DNA of 64,000 bases from Lachnospiraceae bacterium (GTDB lineage Bacteria > Bacillota > Clostridia > Lachnospirales > Lachnospiraceae), in assembly GCA_017469405.1 (NCBI GenBank), contig JAFUGL010000003.1, forward strand, positions 1 through 64,000, given 5' to 3'. The stretch's first letter is position 1. Each line of letters begins with the position of its first letter. This document shows, piece after piece, positions 8,442 through 18,320 of this stretch. Position numbers and translations under genes: made by a program. The notes beneath the pieces are model-generated. The model did no database searches. It was not told the DNA's origin and saw only the letters and a program-made list of their open reading frames with translations.

Positions 8442-9293
8442 ATGATTCTTGCTGATATTGATAATGTTGATGTTTCAAAGTTCGAAGCATATATGGATAA
8501 ATTAATTGAATGGCTTTTGGATAAGCTTTTTCAGATTGCAATTATGCTTGTGTTTTTATTTATAGCTTTTAAGGTTGCAAAGCTTATACTCAAATTAATC
8601 AAACGTTCCTTTGATAAGACTAAGCTCGATACCAGCGTATCAGGTTTCTTGCTTTCGCTTATTAAGATTGTGATATATGCGATTATAATAATAATGGCTG
8701 CTGCTATGGTTGGTTTTCAGGTGACTTCACTGGTTACAATACTTGGAACAGCCAGTCTTGCTGTAGGTCTTGCGCTTCAAGGAAGTCTTGCAAATTTTGC
8801 AGGTGGTGTACTTATACTTATCATGAAGCCTTTTAAGGTCGGTGATTATATAATTGAAAATGATAAAAAGTGTGAGGGTACAGTAGAGTCAATTGATATA
8901 TTTTATACAAAACTTAGAACTTATGACAATAAACAGATTGTTATACCAAACGGAAACATAACCAATAATTCAATCACAAATATTACAGCCAATAAATGTC
9001 GTATGTTGGATTTGATTTTTGGTATATCATATAATCAGGATATAAAGGCTGTTAAGGAGATTCTTTTGGAGATACTTGAGGATTCGGAATACAGACTTAA
9101 GGACAGAACAGTAAATGTTTTTGTTGATTCACTGGGCGAAAGCTCTATCAAAATCGGAGCAAGGTGCTGGGTAGATGCTGCTGATTATTGGAATGCAAAA
9201 TGGGAAATCACCGAAGCTATAAAATATGCATTTGATGAACATGGCATTGAGATACCATATAATCAGTTGGATGTTAATCTTAAGCAGGAATAA
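8442..9293 (+). CDS. mscS: Small-conductance mechanosensitive channel (MscS family)
   Basis: A membrane channel that opens on tension during osmotic downshock and releases solutes. The protein is 283 residues with three hydrophobic helices (about residues 20-50, 65-90 and 95-125). The pore helix is Gly/Ala-rich (TASLAVGLALQGSLANFAGG), as expected of MscS TM3. It is followed by the beta domain KPFKVGDYI and a cytoplasmic alpha/beta tail ending PYNQLDVNL. Length and layout match the minimal E. coli MscS. ATG follows TAAGGAG. It appears monocistronic, between a terminator and a promoter-containing gap. Confidence 0.92.
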   Translation: MILADIDNVDVSKFEAYMDKLIEWLLDKLFQIAIMLVFLFIAFKVAKLILKLIKRSFDKTKLDTSVSGFLLSLIKIVIYAIIIIMAAAMVGFQVTSLVTILGTASLAVGLALQGSLANFAGGVLILIMKPFKVGDYIIENDKKCEGTVESIDIFYTKLRTYDNKQIVIPNGNITNNSITNITANKCRMLDLIFGISYNQDIKAVKEILLEILEDSEYRLKDRTVNVFVDSLGESSIKIGARCWVDAADYWNAKWEITEAIKYAFDEHGIEIPYNQLDVNLKQE

Positions 9294-9304
9294 AAATTAT
9301 TCAT

Positions 9305-9321
9305 TCATTATGATATAATGA
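9305..9321. repeat. 7-bp inverted repeat behind mscS
   Basis: TCATTAT and ATAATGA flank GAT. The AT-rich stem has no T-run, so it is not a terminator. It lies about 70 bases upstream of the promoter candidate for the G3E GTPase operon and could be an operator, but it does not match the Zur or Fur box consensus known to me. Confidence 0.3.
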
Positions 9322-9389
9322 TTAGATTTCTTGATAAATAATTGAATATATTAATGAATTTATTATGAAAATATGATTGAAATATATGG

Positions 9390-9417
9390 TTGACAGTTTT
9401 AAAAGAATGGTTAAAAT
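9390..9417 (+). promoter_or_regulatory. Sigma-A-type promoter of the G3E GTPase operon
   Basis: TTGACA (9390-9395) matches the -35 consensus fully; TAAAAT (9412-9417) is one base from the -10 consensus; the spacer is 16 bases. A leader of about 90 bases would follow before the AAGGAGG of the GTPase gene. Confidence 0.6.
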
Positions 9418-9512
9418 AGTAATGATAAAGAGATAATTTTTTGATGTATTGTTTATATCAAAAATATTTATAAATGTATTTATAATGTCAGGCATAAGGA
9501 GGAAAGATTGAC

Positions 9513-10850
9513 ATGACAAAGATAGATATAATATCAGGTTTTTTAGGCGCAGGTAAAACAACTCTTATTAAGAAGCTCATTGACCAGGCATTTTCAGGTG
9601 AGAAGCTTGTGTTAATTGAAAATGAATTTGGTGAGATAGGTATCGACGGTGGATTTCTTAAGGAAGCCGGCGTAGAGATTACCGAGATGAATTCAGGCTG
9701 TATCTGTTGTTCGCTTGTAGGTGATTTCGGTGAAGCTTTAAAGAAGGTTATAGATGATTTTGCGCCTGACAGAGTAATAATTGAACCGTCAGGAGTCGGA
9801 AAGCTTTCTGATGTAATGAAAGCAGTTGAGGATGTTAAGGAGCACGCTGACGTAGTTATAAACAGTGCTACAACAGTTGTAGATGTACAAAAGTGTAAAA
9901 TGTACATGAAGAATTTTGGTGAGTTTTTTAATAATCAGGTAGAAAGTGCCGGAACTATAGTTTTAAGCCGTACTCAGAATGTTGATGAAAAGAAGATTAA
10001 TGATACGGTTGCACTTTTAAGAGAGCATAACAAGGATTGTGCTATAATTACTACTCCTTGGGAGGAGATAGAAGGAAAGGTTATCCTTGATGCTATGGAG
10101 CATGCAAATACACTTGAAGCACTTATAGAGCAGGCAAAGAAACTGCATGATGAACACGAGCATCATCACCATCATGACCATGATGAAGATGAACATGAGC
10201 ACCATCATCACCACCACGATCATGACGAGGACGAAGACGAGCATGAGCACCATCATCACCACCACGATCATGACGAGGATGAAGACGAACATGAGCACCA
10301 TCACCACCACCACGATCATGACGAGGATGAAGACGAGCATGAGCACCATCATCACCACCACGATCATGACGAGGATGAAGACGAGCATGAGCACCATCAT
10401 CACCACCACGATCATGACGAGGATGAAGACGAGCATGAACACCATCATCATCACGATGATGACGAGGATGAGGACGAGCATGAACACCATCATCACCACG
10501 AACATGGAGAGGAGTGCTCCTGTGGATGTCATCATGACCATGACCATGATCATCACCACCATCATGCTGACGATATATTTAGCAGCTGGGGACTTGAGAC
10601 AGCTAAGAAGTATGATAAGGATGAGATGAAAGAAATACTTGAGGTACTTGCTTATGAGTCCGATAAGTATGGAGTTATATTAAGAGCTAAGGGAATAGTT
10701 GCAGGCACAGGTGCTGACTGGATATACTTTGATCTTGTACCGGGTGAGTACGAGATTAGAGATGGCAAGCCTGATTATACCGGAAAGCTTTGTGTAATCG
10801 GAAGTGAGCTTAAGGAAGATATGCTTAAGGAACTCTTTAAACTTGCATAA
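9513..10850 (+). CDS. G3E (CobW/COG0523) GTPase with a large poly-His/Asp/Glu insert
   Basis: G3E GTPases act as metallochaperones or insertases; the metal here is unproven, and zinc is the usual suspicion for His-rich COG0523 proteins. The Walker A motif GFLGAGKTT is at residues 7-15, the metal motif GCICC at residues 62-66, and EPSGVGK further on. Residues 215-334 are eight units of a His/Asp/Glu repeat, then CSCGCHHDHDHDHHHHH, then a normal CobW C-terminal domain. The array makes the protein 445 residues, against about 320 for relatives without it. ATG follows AAGGAGG. It is 26 bases ahead of a divergent paralogue. Confidence 0.92.
   Translation: MTKIDIISGFLGAGKTTLIKKLIDQAFSGEKLVLIENEFGEIGIDGGFLKEAGVEITEMNSGCICCSLVGDFGEALKKVIDDFAPDRVIIEPSGVGKLSDVMKAVEDVKEHADVVINSATTVVDVQKCKMYMKNFGEFFNNQVESAGTIVLSRTQNVDEKKINDTVALLREHNKDCAIITTPWEEIEGKVILDAMEHANTLEALIEQAKKLHDEHEHHHHHDHDEDEHEHHHHHHDHDEDEDEHEHHHHHHDHDEDEDEHEHHHHHHDHDEDEDEHEHHHHHHDHDEDEDEHEHHHHHHDHDEDEDEHEHHHHHDDDEDEDEHEHHHHHEHGEECSCGCHHDHDHDHHHHHADDIFSSWGLETAKKYDKDEMKEILEVLAYESDKYGVILRAKGIVAGTGADWIYFDLVPGEYEIRDGKPDYTGKLCVIGSELKEDMLKELFKLA
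10155..10514 (+). repeat. 48-bp in-frame tandem repeat encoding a His/Asp/Glu metal-binding array
   Basis: Eight consecutive units begin with codons for HEH. Five middle units encode the same 16 residues (HEHHHHHHDHDEDEDE); the first and the last two are shorter variants. The units differ by a few synonymous bases (GAC/GAT, CAC/CAT), so the array is near-identical but not brand new. Such an array could expand or contract by slippage or recombination without loss of frame. Confidence 0.95.
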
Positions 10851-10876
10851 AACAAACAATGAAGGGATAGATTGAA

Positions 10877-11839
10877 ATGAAAAGGCAGGAACAGATAGAA
10901 GAAATACCTATTTATATGTTTCTTGGTTTCTTGGAAAGCGGTAAGACAACCTTTGCCAAGGAAACTCTTATAGATAGAAATTTTACTGAAGGTGAGCCTA
11001 CACTTTTACTTGTGTGTGAGGAAGGCATAGAAGAGTATGATGTAGACGACCTTAAGAAAAGAAATATATTTGTTGAGTATATTGAGGATAAGGATATCAA
11101 TACTGAACATCTGCTTGATTTGCAGGATAAATATAATCCTACAAGAGTTATGATTGAGTATAACGGAACCTGGAAGATGGAAAAGCTTTTTTCCGTAAGA
11201 GTTCCTAAGGGATGGACAATCGTTCAGGTTATAACCTTTGTAGATGCACAGACCTTTGATGTATATATAGCCAATATGAAGGCTATGATGATGGAACAGC
11301 TTTCCACTGCTGATATGATTATCTTTAACAGATGCGATGAAAATACTAAGAAGGCTGAATACAGAAGAAGTCTTCGTGCTGTCAATAGAAGAGCACAGGT
11401 TATATTTGAAAATAAAGATGGTTTGGCTGAGGTTGGAGATGATGAAGTGTTTCTTCCTTATGATATCAATCAGCCGGTTATTGATCTTGAGGAAGAGGAT
11501 TTTGGACTTTTTTATATAGATGCCTGTGACAATCCTGATAAGTATGTAGGCAAGAAGGTGCATTTTAAGGCTATGGTTCATAAGCCTAAGGAATATAATG
11601 AAAATGAATTTGTTCCGGGAAGATTTGCTATGACCTGCTGCGCAGATGATATAGCATTTGTAGGTTTTAAGGCATATTATAAAGGTGCAGGTAAATTAAA
11701 AGACAGACAATGGGTTATGGTTACCGGTGAGGTAGGAAAGGAATACTATCCTGAGTTTGAAGGAGACGGTCCTGTTATTAAGGTTTCTGAGGTTGCCATG
11801 ACATCACCTGCTGCTGAAGAACTTGTATATTTCAACTAA
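10877..11839 (+). CDS. Divergent CobW-like GTPase fused to a TIGR03943/DUF1980-like tail
   Basis: The N-terminal 200 residues are a G3E-like NTPase with Walker A GFLESGKTT, but the GCxCC metal motif of the family is absent; a single Cys occurs in LLVCEEG. The last 110 residues (GLFYIDACDNPDKYVGKK to the end) resemble the C-terminal part of TIGR03943/DUF1980 proteins, including the FAMTCCADD block. In other Firmicutes TIGR03943 proteins pair with a YcgR-type permease, and COG0523 proteins are linked to metal limitation. Here the permease is not seen. It is co-transcribed with the His-array GTPase. Metal handling is inferred, not shown. Confidence 0.75.
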   Translation: MKRQEQIEEIPIYMFLGFLESGKTTFAKETLIDRNFTEGEPTLLLVCEEGIEEYDVDDLKKRNIFVEYIEDKDINTEHLLDLQDKYNPTRVMIEYNGTWKMEKLFSVRVPKGWTIVQVITFVDAQTFDVYIANMKAMMMEQLSTADMIIFNRCDENTKKAEYRRSLRAVNRRAQVIFENKDGLAEVGDDEVFLPYDINQPVIDLEEEDFGLFYIDACDNPDKYVGKKVHFKAMVHKPKEYNENEFVPGRFAMTCCADDIAFVGFKAYYKGAGKLKDRQWVMVTGEVGKEYYPEFEGDGPVIKVSEVAMTSPAAEELVYFN

Positions 11840-11845
11840 ACATTT

Positions 11846-11872
11846 ATTTGTTCACAATTAAAACAAATTTTT
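11846..11872 (+). terminator. AT-rich terminator after the GTPase operon
   Basis: ATTTGTT (11846-11852) pairs with AACAAAT (11862-11868) around a 9-base loop and runs into TTTTT. The stem is weak, so confidence is moderate. Confidence 0.45.
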
Positions 11873-11938
11873 ATCAAAATTCTGTCAAAAAATAGATTTA
11901 AGATATGTCTAAATTAAAGATAATAATTAAATTTAAGT

Positions 11939-11967
11939 TTTACTTAAGGTATCCTTGCTAATATAAG
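11939..11967 (+). promoter_or_regulatory. Candidate promoter of the HtrA gene, overlapped by an inverted repeat
   Basis: TTTACT (11939-11944) and TATAAG (11962-11967) are separated by 17 bases, matching four and five of six consensus positions. The perfect repeat TATCCTT/AAGGATA around 11950-11971 covers the -10 element and could be an operator or a short leader hairpin. Confidence 0.35.
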
Positions 11968-12003
11968 GATACATTTAATGACGGAAAGGAAGTTGATTTT
12001 AAA

Positions 12004-13296
12004 ATGAAACAGGAGACATTAAAGAAGACAAGTAAGACAGGCAGATTTTTTAAGAAGGCAGTTGCGGTAGTTACGACTGCAGCAGTATTTGGCGGAGTTG
12101 CCGGAGGAGTATTTAACCTTGTGGCGGCAGACAAATTAAATGGAATTACTGAGAAAAAGAATATTAGCGAGATTGTGAGTGATGCCTTGGATGGCCTTGA
12201 AACTGCAGATGTTGACACGACAGAATTTGACACATCAAAAGATGATGAAAATACTACAAATGACGAGATAATTCAGACAGCATCTACAGTTGATAATAAT
12301 TCTGCATCAAGCGGAACACTTGATGTTTCAGCAATCGCAGAAAATGTTATGCCATCTATAGTAGCAATAAATGTAAAAGGCGTTGAACAGGTAAATCAGG
12401 GTATGTTCGGTACATACGAATATGAAACCGAAGGTGCCGGTTCAGGAATTATAATAGGTGAAAATGATACAGAACTCCTTATAGTAACCAATAACCATGT
12501 TGTTGCATCTGCAGAAACAGTATCGGTTGAATTTGCCGATGGTGAAAGCTATGATGCTAAAGTAAAAAGTGTTGATTCAAGCTATGATTTAGCTATAGTG
12601 GTTGTACCTCTTGAAACTATATCAGAGGATACAAAGGATGCAATAAGAGTAGCCAATATAGGCAGCTCTGACGACCTTAAGGTAGGTGAGCAGGTTGTTG
12701 CCATAGGAAATGCTCTTGGCTACGGACAGTCTGTTACAACCGGTATAGTAAGTGCCAAAGAAAGAACTACAGATACCAACGATCTGCCTCTTATCCAGAC
12801 TGATGCAGCTATAAATCCTGGTAACAGTGGTGGTGCACTTCTTAACATGAATGGTGAAGTAGTTGGAATTAATTCTTCAAAATATGCTTCTACAGAAGTT
12901 GAAGGAATGGGATATGCAATTCCTATGAGTGAAGTGGAAGAGATAATAGATGGCATGGTTTCCAGAAAAACCAGGGAAAAAGTTGAAGAACGTTATCAGG
13001 CAAGTCTTGGAATCAAATGCGGTACAGTTACTTCAGATGCATCAGAGCTTTACGGTATCCCAACAGGTGTGCTTATATCAGAAGTTATTGAAGGCTCAGC
13101 AGCTGAAAAATCAGGCTTAAAGAAAAACTATGTCATAACCAAATTCGATGGTCAGTCGGTATCTACAGCAGAAGGCCTTGTGGAAATGCTTGAATACTAC
13201 AGAGCCGGTGAAAAAGTTGAAGTGACCGTAAAATACTTAAAGGATAACGAATACGTTGAAGACACAATCATAGTAAAGCTTGGCAGAAAAAACTAA
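12004..13296 (+). CDS. htrA: HtrA/DegP-type membrane-anchored serine protease with PDZ domain
   Basis: A quality-control protease acting outside the membrane on misfolded or stress-damaged proteins. The N-terminus has a basic stretch and one hydrophobic anchor (about residues 19-42), then a low-complexity Asp/Thr/Ser linker. The trypsin-like domain shows all three catalytic residues: His165 (TNNHVV), Asp195 (SYDLAIV) and Ser275 (GNSGGA). A single PDZ domain occupies roughly residues 335-425. This is the usual Firmicute HtrA/YyxA layout. The ribosome site AAAGGAAG is somewhat distant (about 11 bases). A 730-bp palindromic element separates it from the convergent activase gene. Confidence 0.93.
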   Translation: MKQETLKKTSKTGRFFKKAVAVVTTAAVFGGVAGGVFNLVAADKLNGITEKKNISEIVSDALDGLETADVDTTEFDTSKDDENTTNDEIIQTASTVDNNSASSGTLDVSAIAENVMPSIVAINVKGVEQVNQGMFGTYEYETEGAGSGIIIGENDTELLIVTNNHVVASAETVSVEFADGESYDAKVKSVDSSYDLAIVVVPLETISEDTKDAIRVANIGSSDDLKVGEQVVAIGNALGYGQSVTTGIVSAKERTTDTNDLPLIQTDAAINPGNSGGALLNMNGEVVGINSSKYASTEVEGMGYAIPMSEVEEIIDGMVSRKTREKVEERYQASLGIKCGTVTSDASELYGIPTGVLISEVIEGSAAEKSGLKKNYVITKFDGQSVSTAEGLVEMLEYYRAGEKVEVTVKYLKDNEYVEDTIIVKLGRKN

Positions 13297-14024
13297 CCCT
13301 CTCCCACGCTAAACTTCACTTTCACGCAGGATGACCGGTATAAAAGTTCCTGCCTACAAGGAAATGCCATTTAGTTTTTTTAGACATAAAAGAAAAAAGA
13401 TAGGCTGTTACAACACACCATCGATTTGTGAAATCAGAGCACTCATACTTTCGATATTCGCACGAAACCGAAAACTCACTTCGTTCAAACAGTTCGGTTT
13501 CTGAGCGAATCTCTTCAAGTATTCGTTGCTGATTAAACACAAATCGGGCGAAAAGTTGTAACAGCCTATTTTTTTCTTTTTCTGTCAAAGTTAAGTTTAC
13601 AGAGCATTTCCTGTAGGCAGGAACTATCATACCGGTAGCTTAAAACTGCGCTATTTAGCGCTGTTTTAAGCTGTGGGCATCTTGCTTGCCACTTGTATAT
13701 GACTTCACACCTTAATAAACTTAATTTAGAAAAGTATATGAAAAGGCTGATACAACAACATTTTGTCCGATTTGCGTTAAATCAAAAGTGAAAATCCGCA
13801 TATCTTCGCTCAGAAACCGAACTGTTTGAACGTTAGTGAGTTTTCGGTTTCGTGCGAAGATAAAGGATTTGAGCTTATTGATTTAGCAAATTGATGACAC
13901 GTTGTGTATCAGCCTTATTCATATACTTTTATATTAAGAAAACCTTCATGGTGTGAAGTTATATATAAGTGGCAAACAAGATTCCCACTCTATGCGTGAA
14001 ACTGAAGCTTTCAGTGGGAGAGGG
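13297..14024. repeat. Nested palindromic element with two inverted copies of one unit, between convergent genes
   Basis: The outer repeat pairs 13297-13307 with 14014-14024 (11 bp) and 13321-13328 with 13993-14000. Unit A: 13345-13367 pairs with 13604-13625 with one inserted base, and 13402-13414 with 13555-13567 perfectly. Its centre is the hairpin 13464-13501. Unit B: 13702-13711 pairs with 13950-13959, 13731-13742 with 13918-13929 and 13743-13752 with 13907-13916, all perfect. Its core is 13813-13851. A's core is nearly identical to the reverse complement of B's core. A third hairpin (13637-13653/13656-13672) lies between them. The stretch starts right after the htrA stop and ends two bases from the activase stop. 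No credible gene is present. Confidence 0.85.
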
Positions 14025-14026
14025 AG

Positions 14027-17000
14027 CTATACAGCTTCTTCGCCAGTGTCCTGCATGTTTTTGCGGGCAGTTGCAAGCATGAGCTTGATACGGTTGACCT
14101 GATTTACTTCGGAAGCTCCCGGATCGTAGTCGATTGCAACTATGTTGGCTTCAGGGTATGATTTTCTAAGTTCTTTGATTACGCCTTTTCCGACAATGTG
14201 GTTAGGGAGGCATGCAAATGGCTGACAGCAGACTATGTTGCCGGCACCGCTCTTTATAAGCTCAACCATTTCACCTGTTAAGAACCAGCCTTCACCGGTC
14301 TGGTTGCCGATGGAGACGATAGGTCTTGCATAATCGGCAAGCTTGGTTATATGAACAGGTGGTTCAAAACGATTACTCTTTTTTAGTTCATCACGAAGAG
14401 GCTTACGAAGAACTTCAAGTGCCCATATACCAAGGTTGGCTTTGTTGGCTGAACTCTTGGATTTACCTAAAAATTCGTATTTGTAATTGTTGTTGTAGAA
14501 GCAGTACATGAAGAAATCAAGTAAATCCGGCATAACTGCTTCGGCACCTTCTGATTCAAGAAGCTCAACCAGATGGTTGTTGGCAGATGGGAGAAATTTA
14601 ACAAGGATTTCTCCGACTATACCTACACGTGGACGTCTTTCTTCTTCGTTGAGTGGGAGATTGTCAAAGTCATGAATGATGCCTTTGATAATCTTCTTAT
14701 ATCCACGTCCTCCGTCTTTAATACTCCTTATACAAATCTTTTCCCATTTCTTATGAAGCTTATCGGCAGAACCCTTTACTTTTTCGTAAGGTCTTGTTCT
14801 GTATAATACTCTCATAAACAGATCACCGTATATAATTGCCTGTAAAGCAAGCTTGACTGTTTTGATGGTAAATTTAAAGCCTGAATTTTGCTCGAAACCT
14901 TGTACACTTAAGGCTATAACAGGTATCTGTCCGTAGCCTGCCTTTGCAAGGGCACGTCTGATAAATCCTACATAGTTGGTTGCACGGCAGCCTCCACCGG
15001 TCTGAGTCATAACAACAGCAAGCTTGTTGACATCATATTTACCGGAATTGATTGCATGCATGAGCTGACCTACAACTATAAGTGAAGGGTAGCAGGCATC
15101 GTTATTTACATATTTAAGTCCGGTGTCGACAACCTCCTTGTTTGCATCAGGAAGCATTACTATATTGAGTCCCATCTGACTAAATGCCGGTTCAAGTATG
15201 TTGAAATGTATAGGTGACATCTGAGGAACCAAAACGGTATAGTCCTTCATATCCTGAGTAAATTCAACTCTGTTGATAGCGCTTGATACCGGACAAGGTA
15301 CAAAGTGACGTTTGCGCCTTACATTTACAGCACTAATTAATGAACGTATACGAATTCTGGCAGCACCTAAGTTGCTTACCTCGTCTATCTTAAGTACGGT
15401 ATATATCTTTCCTGAATTGGTAAGTATATCATTTACACAGTCGGTTGTTACGGCATCAAGACCGCAACCAAAGGAATTAAGCTGGATAAGCTCAAGGTTC
15501 TTACTGGTCTTAACGTAGTTGGCTGCCTTATAAAGACGTGAGTGGTACATCCACTGGTCAGAAACGATAAGAGGTCTTTCCACTTCACCCAAGTGAGCAA
15601 CCGAATCCTCTGTAAGTACGGCTATATCAAAGGAATTGATAAGTTCAGGAAGTCCATGATTGATCTCAGGGTCTATATGATATGGGCGACCTGCAAGTAC
15701 GATACCGATTTTGTCATTTTCTTCAAGGTACTTGATGGTTTCGTCACCTTTATTTTTAATATCCGCCTTTACTGCATCTGCTTCTATAAAGGCTGCATCA
15801 ACGGCATCAGATATTTCCTGCATGGTTACATCTGTGTATTTTTTAAATTCACGCATAAGACGTTCCTTAAGCGCCTGTTTGTTATCGAGAGAAAGGAAAG
15901 GTCTTATGTAGGTTGTATCCGGATCGCTTAATTCTTCCATATTGTTCTTGATATTTTCAGCATAGGAAGTAACGATAGGACAGTTGTAGTGATTGTTTGC
16001 ATCCGGAGTTTCATTTCTCTCATATGGGATACAAGGATAGAAAATTGTCTTTATTCCCTGCTTTAATAACCACATTACATGTCCATGTGCTATCTTAGCC
16101 GGATAACATTCGGATTCACTCGGTATGGACTCTATACCCAATGTATAGATATCACGGGAGGACTTAGGAGAGAGCACAACTCTGTATCCGAGCTTTGTTA
16201 AAAATGTAAACCAGAACGGATAGTTCTCGTACATATTAAGAACTCTTGGAACACCTATAACTCCACGTGATGCCTCTGCTTCGGAAAGAGGCTCATACTG
16301 GAATAATCTGTTAAATTTATATTCAAATAAGTTAGGAACATTGTTTGCATTTTTCTTTAAGCCAAGTCCCTTTTCACATCTGTTACCGGAGATAAAACGT
16401 CTTCCGCCTGAGAATTTATTGATAGTAAGAAGACAATTGTTGGTACATCCCTTACATCTTGCCATACTTGTTTCATAGGTAAGATTTTCTATATCCTCAC
16501 GGGAGAGCATAGTTGTTTTAGCACCTTCTTCGTATCTGTCTCTTGCAATAAGAGCAGCACCGAAGGCGCCCATGATACCTGCTATATCCGGACGTATAGC
16601 CTCACGACCTGATATAAGCTCAAAGCTTCTTAAAACGGCATCATTATAAAAGGTTCCGCCCTGAACAACTATATTTTTACCAAGTGACTTAGGGTCAGTA
16701 AGCTTAATAACCTTAAGCAATGCATTTTTTATAACGGAATAAGCAAGGCCGGCAGATATATCTGCTACGGATGCTCCTTCTTTTTGAGCCTGCTTAACTT
16801 TGGAATTCATAAATACGGTACATCTTGAACCAAGGTCTATAGGATGCTCGGCAAATAATGCGATTTTAGCAAAGTCCTTGATGTCATAATTAAGAGACTT
16901 TGCGAAGGTTTCTATAAATGAACCGCAGCCGGATGAACATGCTTCGTTAAGCATTACATTGTCGACTACTTCGTTTTTAATCTTTATACATTTCATATCC

Positions 17001-18259
17001 TGACCGCCTATATCAAGGATACAGTCTACATCAGGATCAAAGAATGCAGCAGCAGTATAGTGAGCTATGGTTTCAACCTCACCGTGATCAAGCATAAGAG
17101 CAGATTTAATTAAGGCCTCTCCGTATCCGGTAGAGCATGCGGAGGCAATTTCCACTCCATCGGGAAGCTTGGTAAATATATCCTTTAATGCACGTATAGT
17201 GGTCTTTAAAGGACTACCGTTATTGCTGCTGTAAAAGTCATATAATAAAGAACCGTCTTCGCTGACCAAAGCAACCTTCGTGGTTGTTGAACCTGCATCA
17301 ACACCAAGGAAAGCCTTGCCCTTGTATGTTGCAAGATCAGCTCTTTTGACATGGTACTTGGATTGCTTTTTAATGAATTTGGCATAATCATCCTCAGAAG
17401 CAAATAATGGTGGAAGTCTGTCTACGTCAACCGAGAATTTTAAATCATCCGTAAGCTTTGCACTTAAGTCGCTTAAGGTTAAACTTATATATTCCTTAGC
17501 CTGAAGTGCGGCACCGACAGCGGCAAAAAGATGCGAATGTGATGGCGCTATCACACTGTCATCAGTAAGGTTAAGAGTTCTTATAAAAGCTTCCTTAAGC
17601 TGGTCCAAAAAGTGAAGAGGACCACCTAAAAATGCAACATTTCCTTTTATTGGTTTACCGCAGGCAAGACCGCTTATGGTCTGATTGACAACTGCCTGAA
17701 ATATGGATGCTGCAAGGTTTGGCTTTGTAGCACCTTCGTTTATAAGAGGCTGAATATCGGTTTTTGCAAATACACCGCATCTTGCAGCGATAGGATAGAT
17801 GGTATCATAGTCCTTGGCATATGTATTGAGTCCCATGGCATCTGTCTGAAGAAGGGATGCCATCTGGTCGATAAAGGAACCGGTACCGCCTGCGCATACA
17901 CCATTCATACGCTGCTCAACACCATTTGTAAAATATATAATCTTGGCATCCTCACCGCCAAGCTCTATAGCTACATCTGTCTGTGGAGCGTAGTCCTTTA
18001 AGGCATCGGTTACACAGATAACCTCCTGCTCAAAAGGAACACCGATAACATTGGCAAGTGCAAGTCCGCCGGAACCGGTTATGGTTGGAGCGACATTTAA
18101 ATCTCCAAGCTTTTCGTTTGCATTATCAAGTAATTCCTTAAGGGTTTCCTTGATGTTGGCAAAGTGCCTTTTATATTCGGAAAACAAAATATTGTGTTCC
18201 TCATCTATAATTGCAACCTTAACGGTGGTTGAACCTATATCTATACCTAATCTGTTCAT
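14027..18259 (-). CDS. Giant 2-hydroxyacyl-CoA dehydratase activase-like protein (two BcrAD/BadFG ATPase domains plus DUF2229)
   Basis: The 1410-residue protein has two ASKHA-type ATPase domains: the first starts [15 protein letters not shown] at residue 4, with [10 protein letters not shown]; the second starts [14 protein letters not shown] near residue 320, with [17 protein letters not shown] cluster follows. The C-terminal half matches DUF2229 and an HgdB-like region ([31 protein letters not shown]). Activases use ATP to inject an electron from a 4Fe-4S cluster into a dehydratase. No separate dehydratase genes are adjacent, so the role of this orphan fused form is unknown. AAGGAGG lies 23 bases from ATG, with a hairpin between them. 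A promoter lies upstream. Confidence 0.88.
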   Translation of the reverse strand: MNRLGIDIGSTTVKVAIIDEEHNILFSEYKRHFANIKETLKELLDNANEKLGDLNVAPTITGSGGLALANVIGVPFEQEVICVTDALKDYAPQTDVAIELGGEDAKIIYFTNGVEQRMNGVCAGGTGSFIDQMASLLQTDAMGLNTYAKDYDTIYPIAARCGVFAKTDIQPLINEGATKPNLAASIFQAVVNQTISGLACGKPIKGNVAFLGGPLHFLDQLKEAFIRTLNLTDDSVIAPSHSHLFAAVGAALQAKEYISLTLSDLSAKLTDDLKFSVDVDRLPPLFASEDDYAKFIKKQSKYHVKRADLATYKGKAFLGVDAGSTTTKVALVSEDGSLLYDFYSSNNGSPLKTTIRALKDIFTKLPDGVEIASACSTGYGEALIKSALMLDHGEVETIAHYTAAAFFDPDVDCILDIGGQDMKCIKIKNEVVDNVMLNEACSSGCGSFIETFAKSLNYDIKDFAKIALFAEHPIDLGSRCTVFMNSKVKQAQKEGASVADISAGLAYSVIKNALLKVIKLTDPKSLGKNIVVQGGTFYNDAVLRSFELISGREAIRPDIAGIMGAFGAALIARDRYEEGAKTTMLSREDIENLTYETSMARCKGCTNNCLLTINKFSGGRRFISGNRCEKGLGLKKNANNVPNLFEYKFNRLFQYEPLSEAEASRGVIGVPRVLNMYENYPFWFTFLTKLGYRVVLSPKSSRDIYTLGIESIPSESECYPAKIAHGHVMWLLKQGIKTIFYPCIPYERNETPDANNHYNCPIVTSYAENIKNNMEELSDPDTTYIRPFLSLDNKQALKERLMREFKKYTDVTMQEISDAVDAAFIEADAVKADIKNKGDETIKYLEENDKIGIVLAGRPYHIDPEINHGLPELINSFDIAVLTEDSVAHLGEVERPLIVSDQWMYHSRLYKAANYVKTSKNLELIQLNSFGCGLDAVTTDCVNDILTNSGKIYTVLKIDEVSNLGAARIRIRSLISAVNVRRKRHFVPCPVSSAINRVEFTQDMKDYTVLVPQMSPIHFNILEPAFSQMGLNIVMLPDANKEVVDTGLKYVNNDACYPSLIVVGQLMHAINSGKYDVNKLAVVMTQTGGGCRATNYVGFIRRALAKAGYGQIPVIALSVQGFEQNSGFKFTIKTVKLALQAIIYGDLFMRVLYRTRPYEKVKGSADKLHKKWEKICIRSIKDGGRGYKKIIKGIIHDFDNLPLNEEERRPRVGIVGEILVKFLPSANNHLVELLESEGAEAVMPDLLDFFMYCFYNNNYKYEFLGKSKSSANKANLGIWALEVLRKPLRDELKKSNRFEPPVHITKLADYARPIVSIGNQTGEGWFLTGEMVELIKSGAGNIVCCQPFACLPNHIVGKGVIKELRKSYPEANIVAIDYDPGASEVNQVNRIKLMLATARKNMQDTGEEAV

Positions 18260-18261
18260 AG

Positions 18262-18289
18262 TAAAAACGGCTTAAAAGCCTGCCTCCTT
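18262..18289 (-). promoter_or_regulatory. Ribosome site separated from the activase start by a small hairpin
   Basis: On the minus strand AAGGAGG is followed by CA, the palindrome GGCTTTTAAGCC, nine bases and then ATG. The linear spacing of about 23 bases is too long, but folding the 12-base palindrome leaves about 11. No other start codon lies at a normal distance. Confidence 0.5.
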
Positions 18290-18320
18290 ATATTGAAAAA
18301 TTACTAAGTGTCAAAAGATT

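Noticed and set aside
10155..10514. CRISPR-like repeat array
   Set aside because: The units are directly contiguous with no spacers and lie in-frame inside a gene.
10017..10629. Long open frames on both strands across the His array (182 residues on -, 160 on +)
   Set aside because: They are produced by the repeated codons of the real GTPase gene; repeats keep all frames open, and the translations are monotonous Met/Val/Thr runs.
11006..11581. 191-residue minus-strand frame within the second G3E gene
   Set aside because: Antisense to a recognised gene and without any motif or ribosome site.
13322..13630. 102-residue minus-strand frame
   Set aside because: It is formed by the palindromic unit A; its residues mirror the repeat arms, and no ribosome site is seen.
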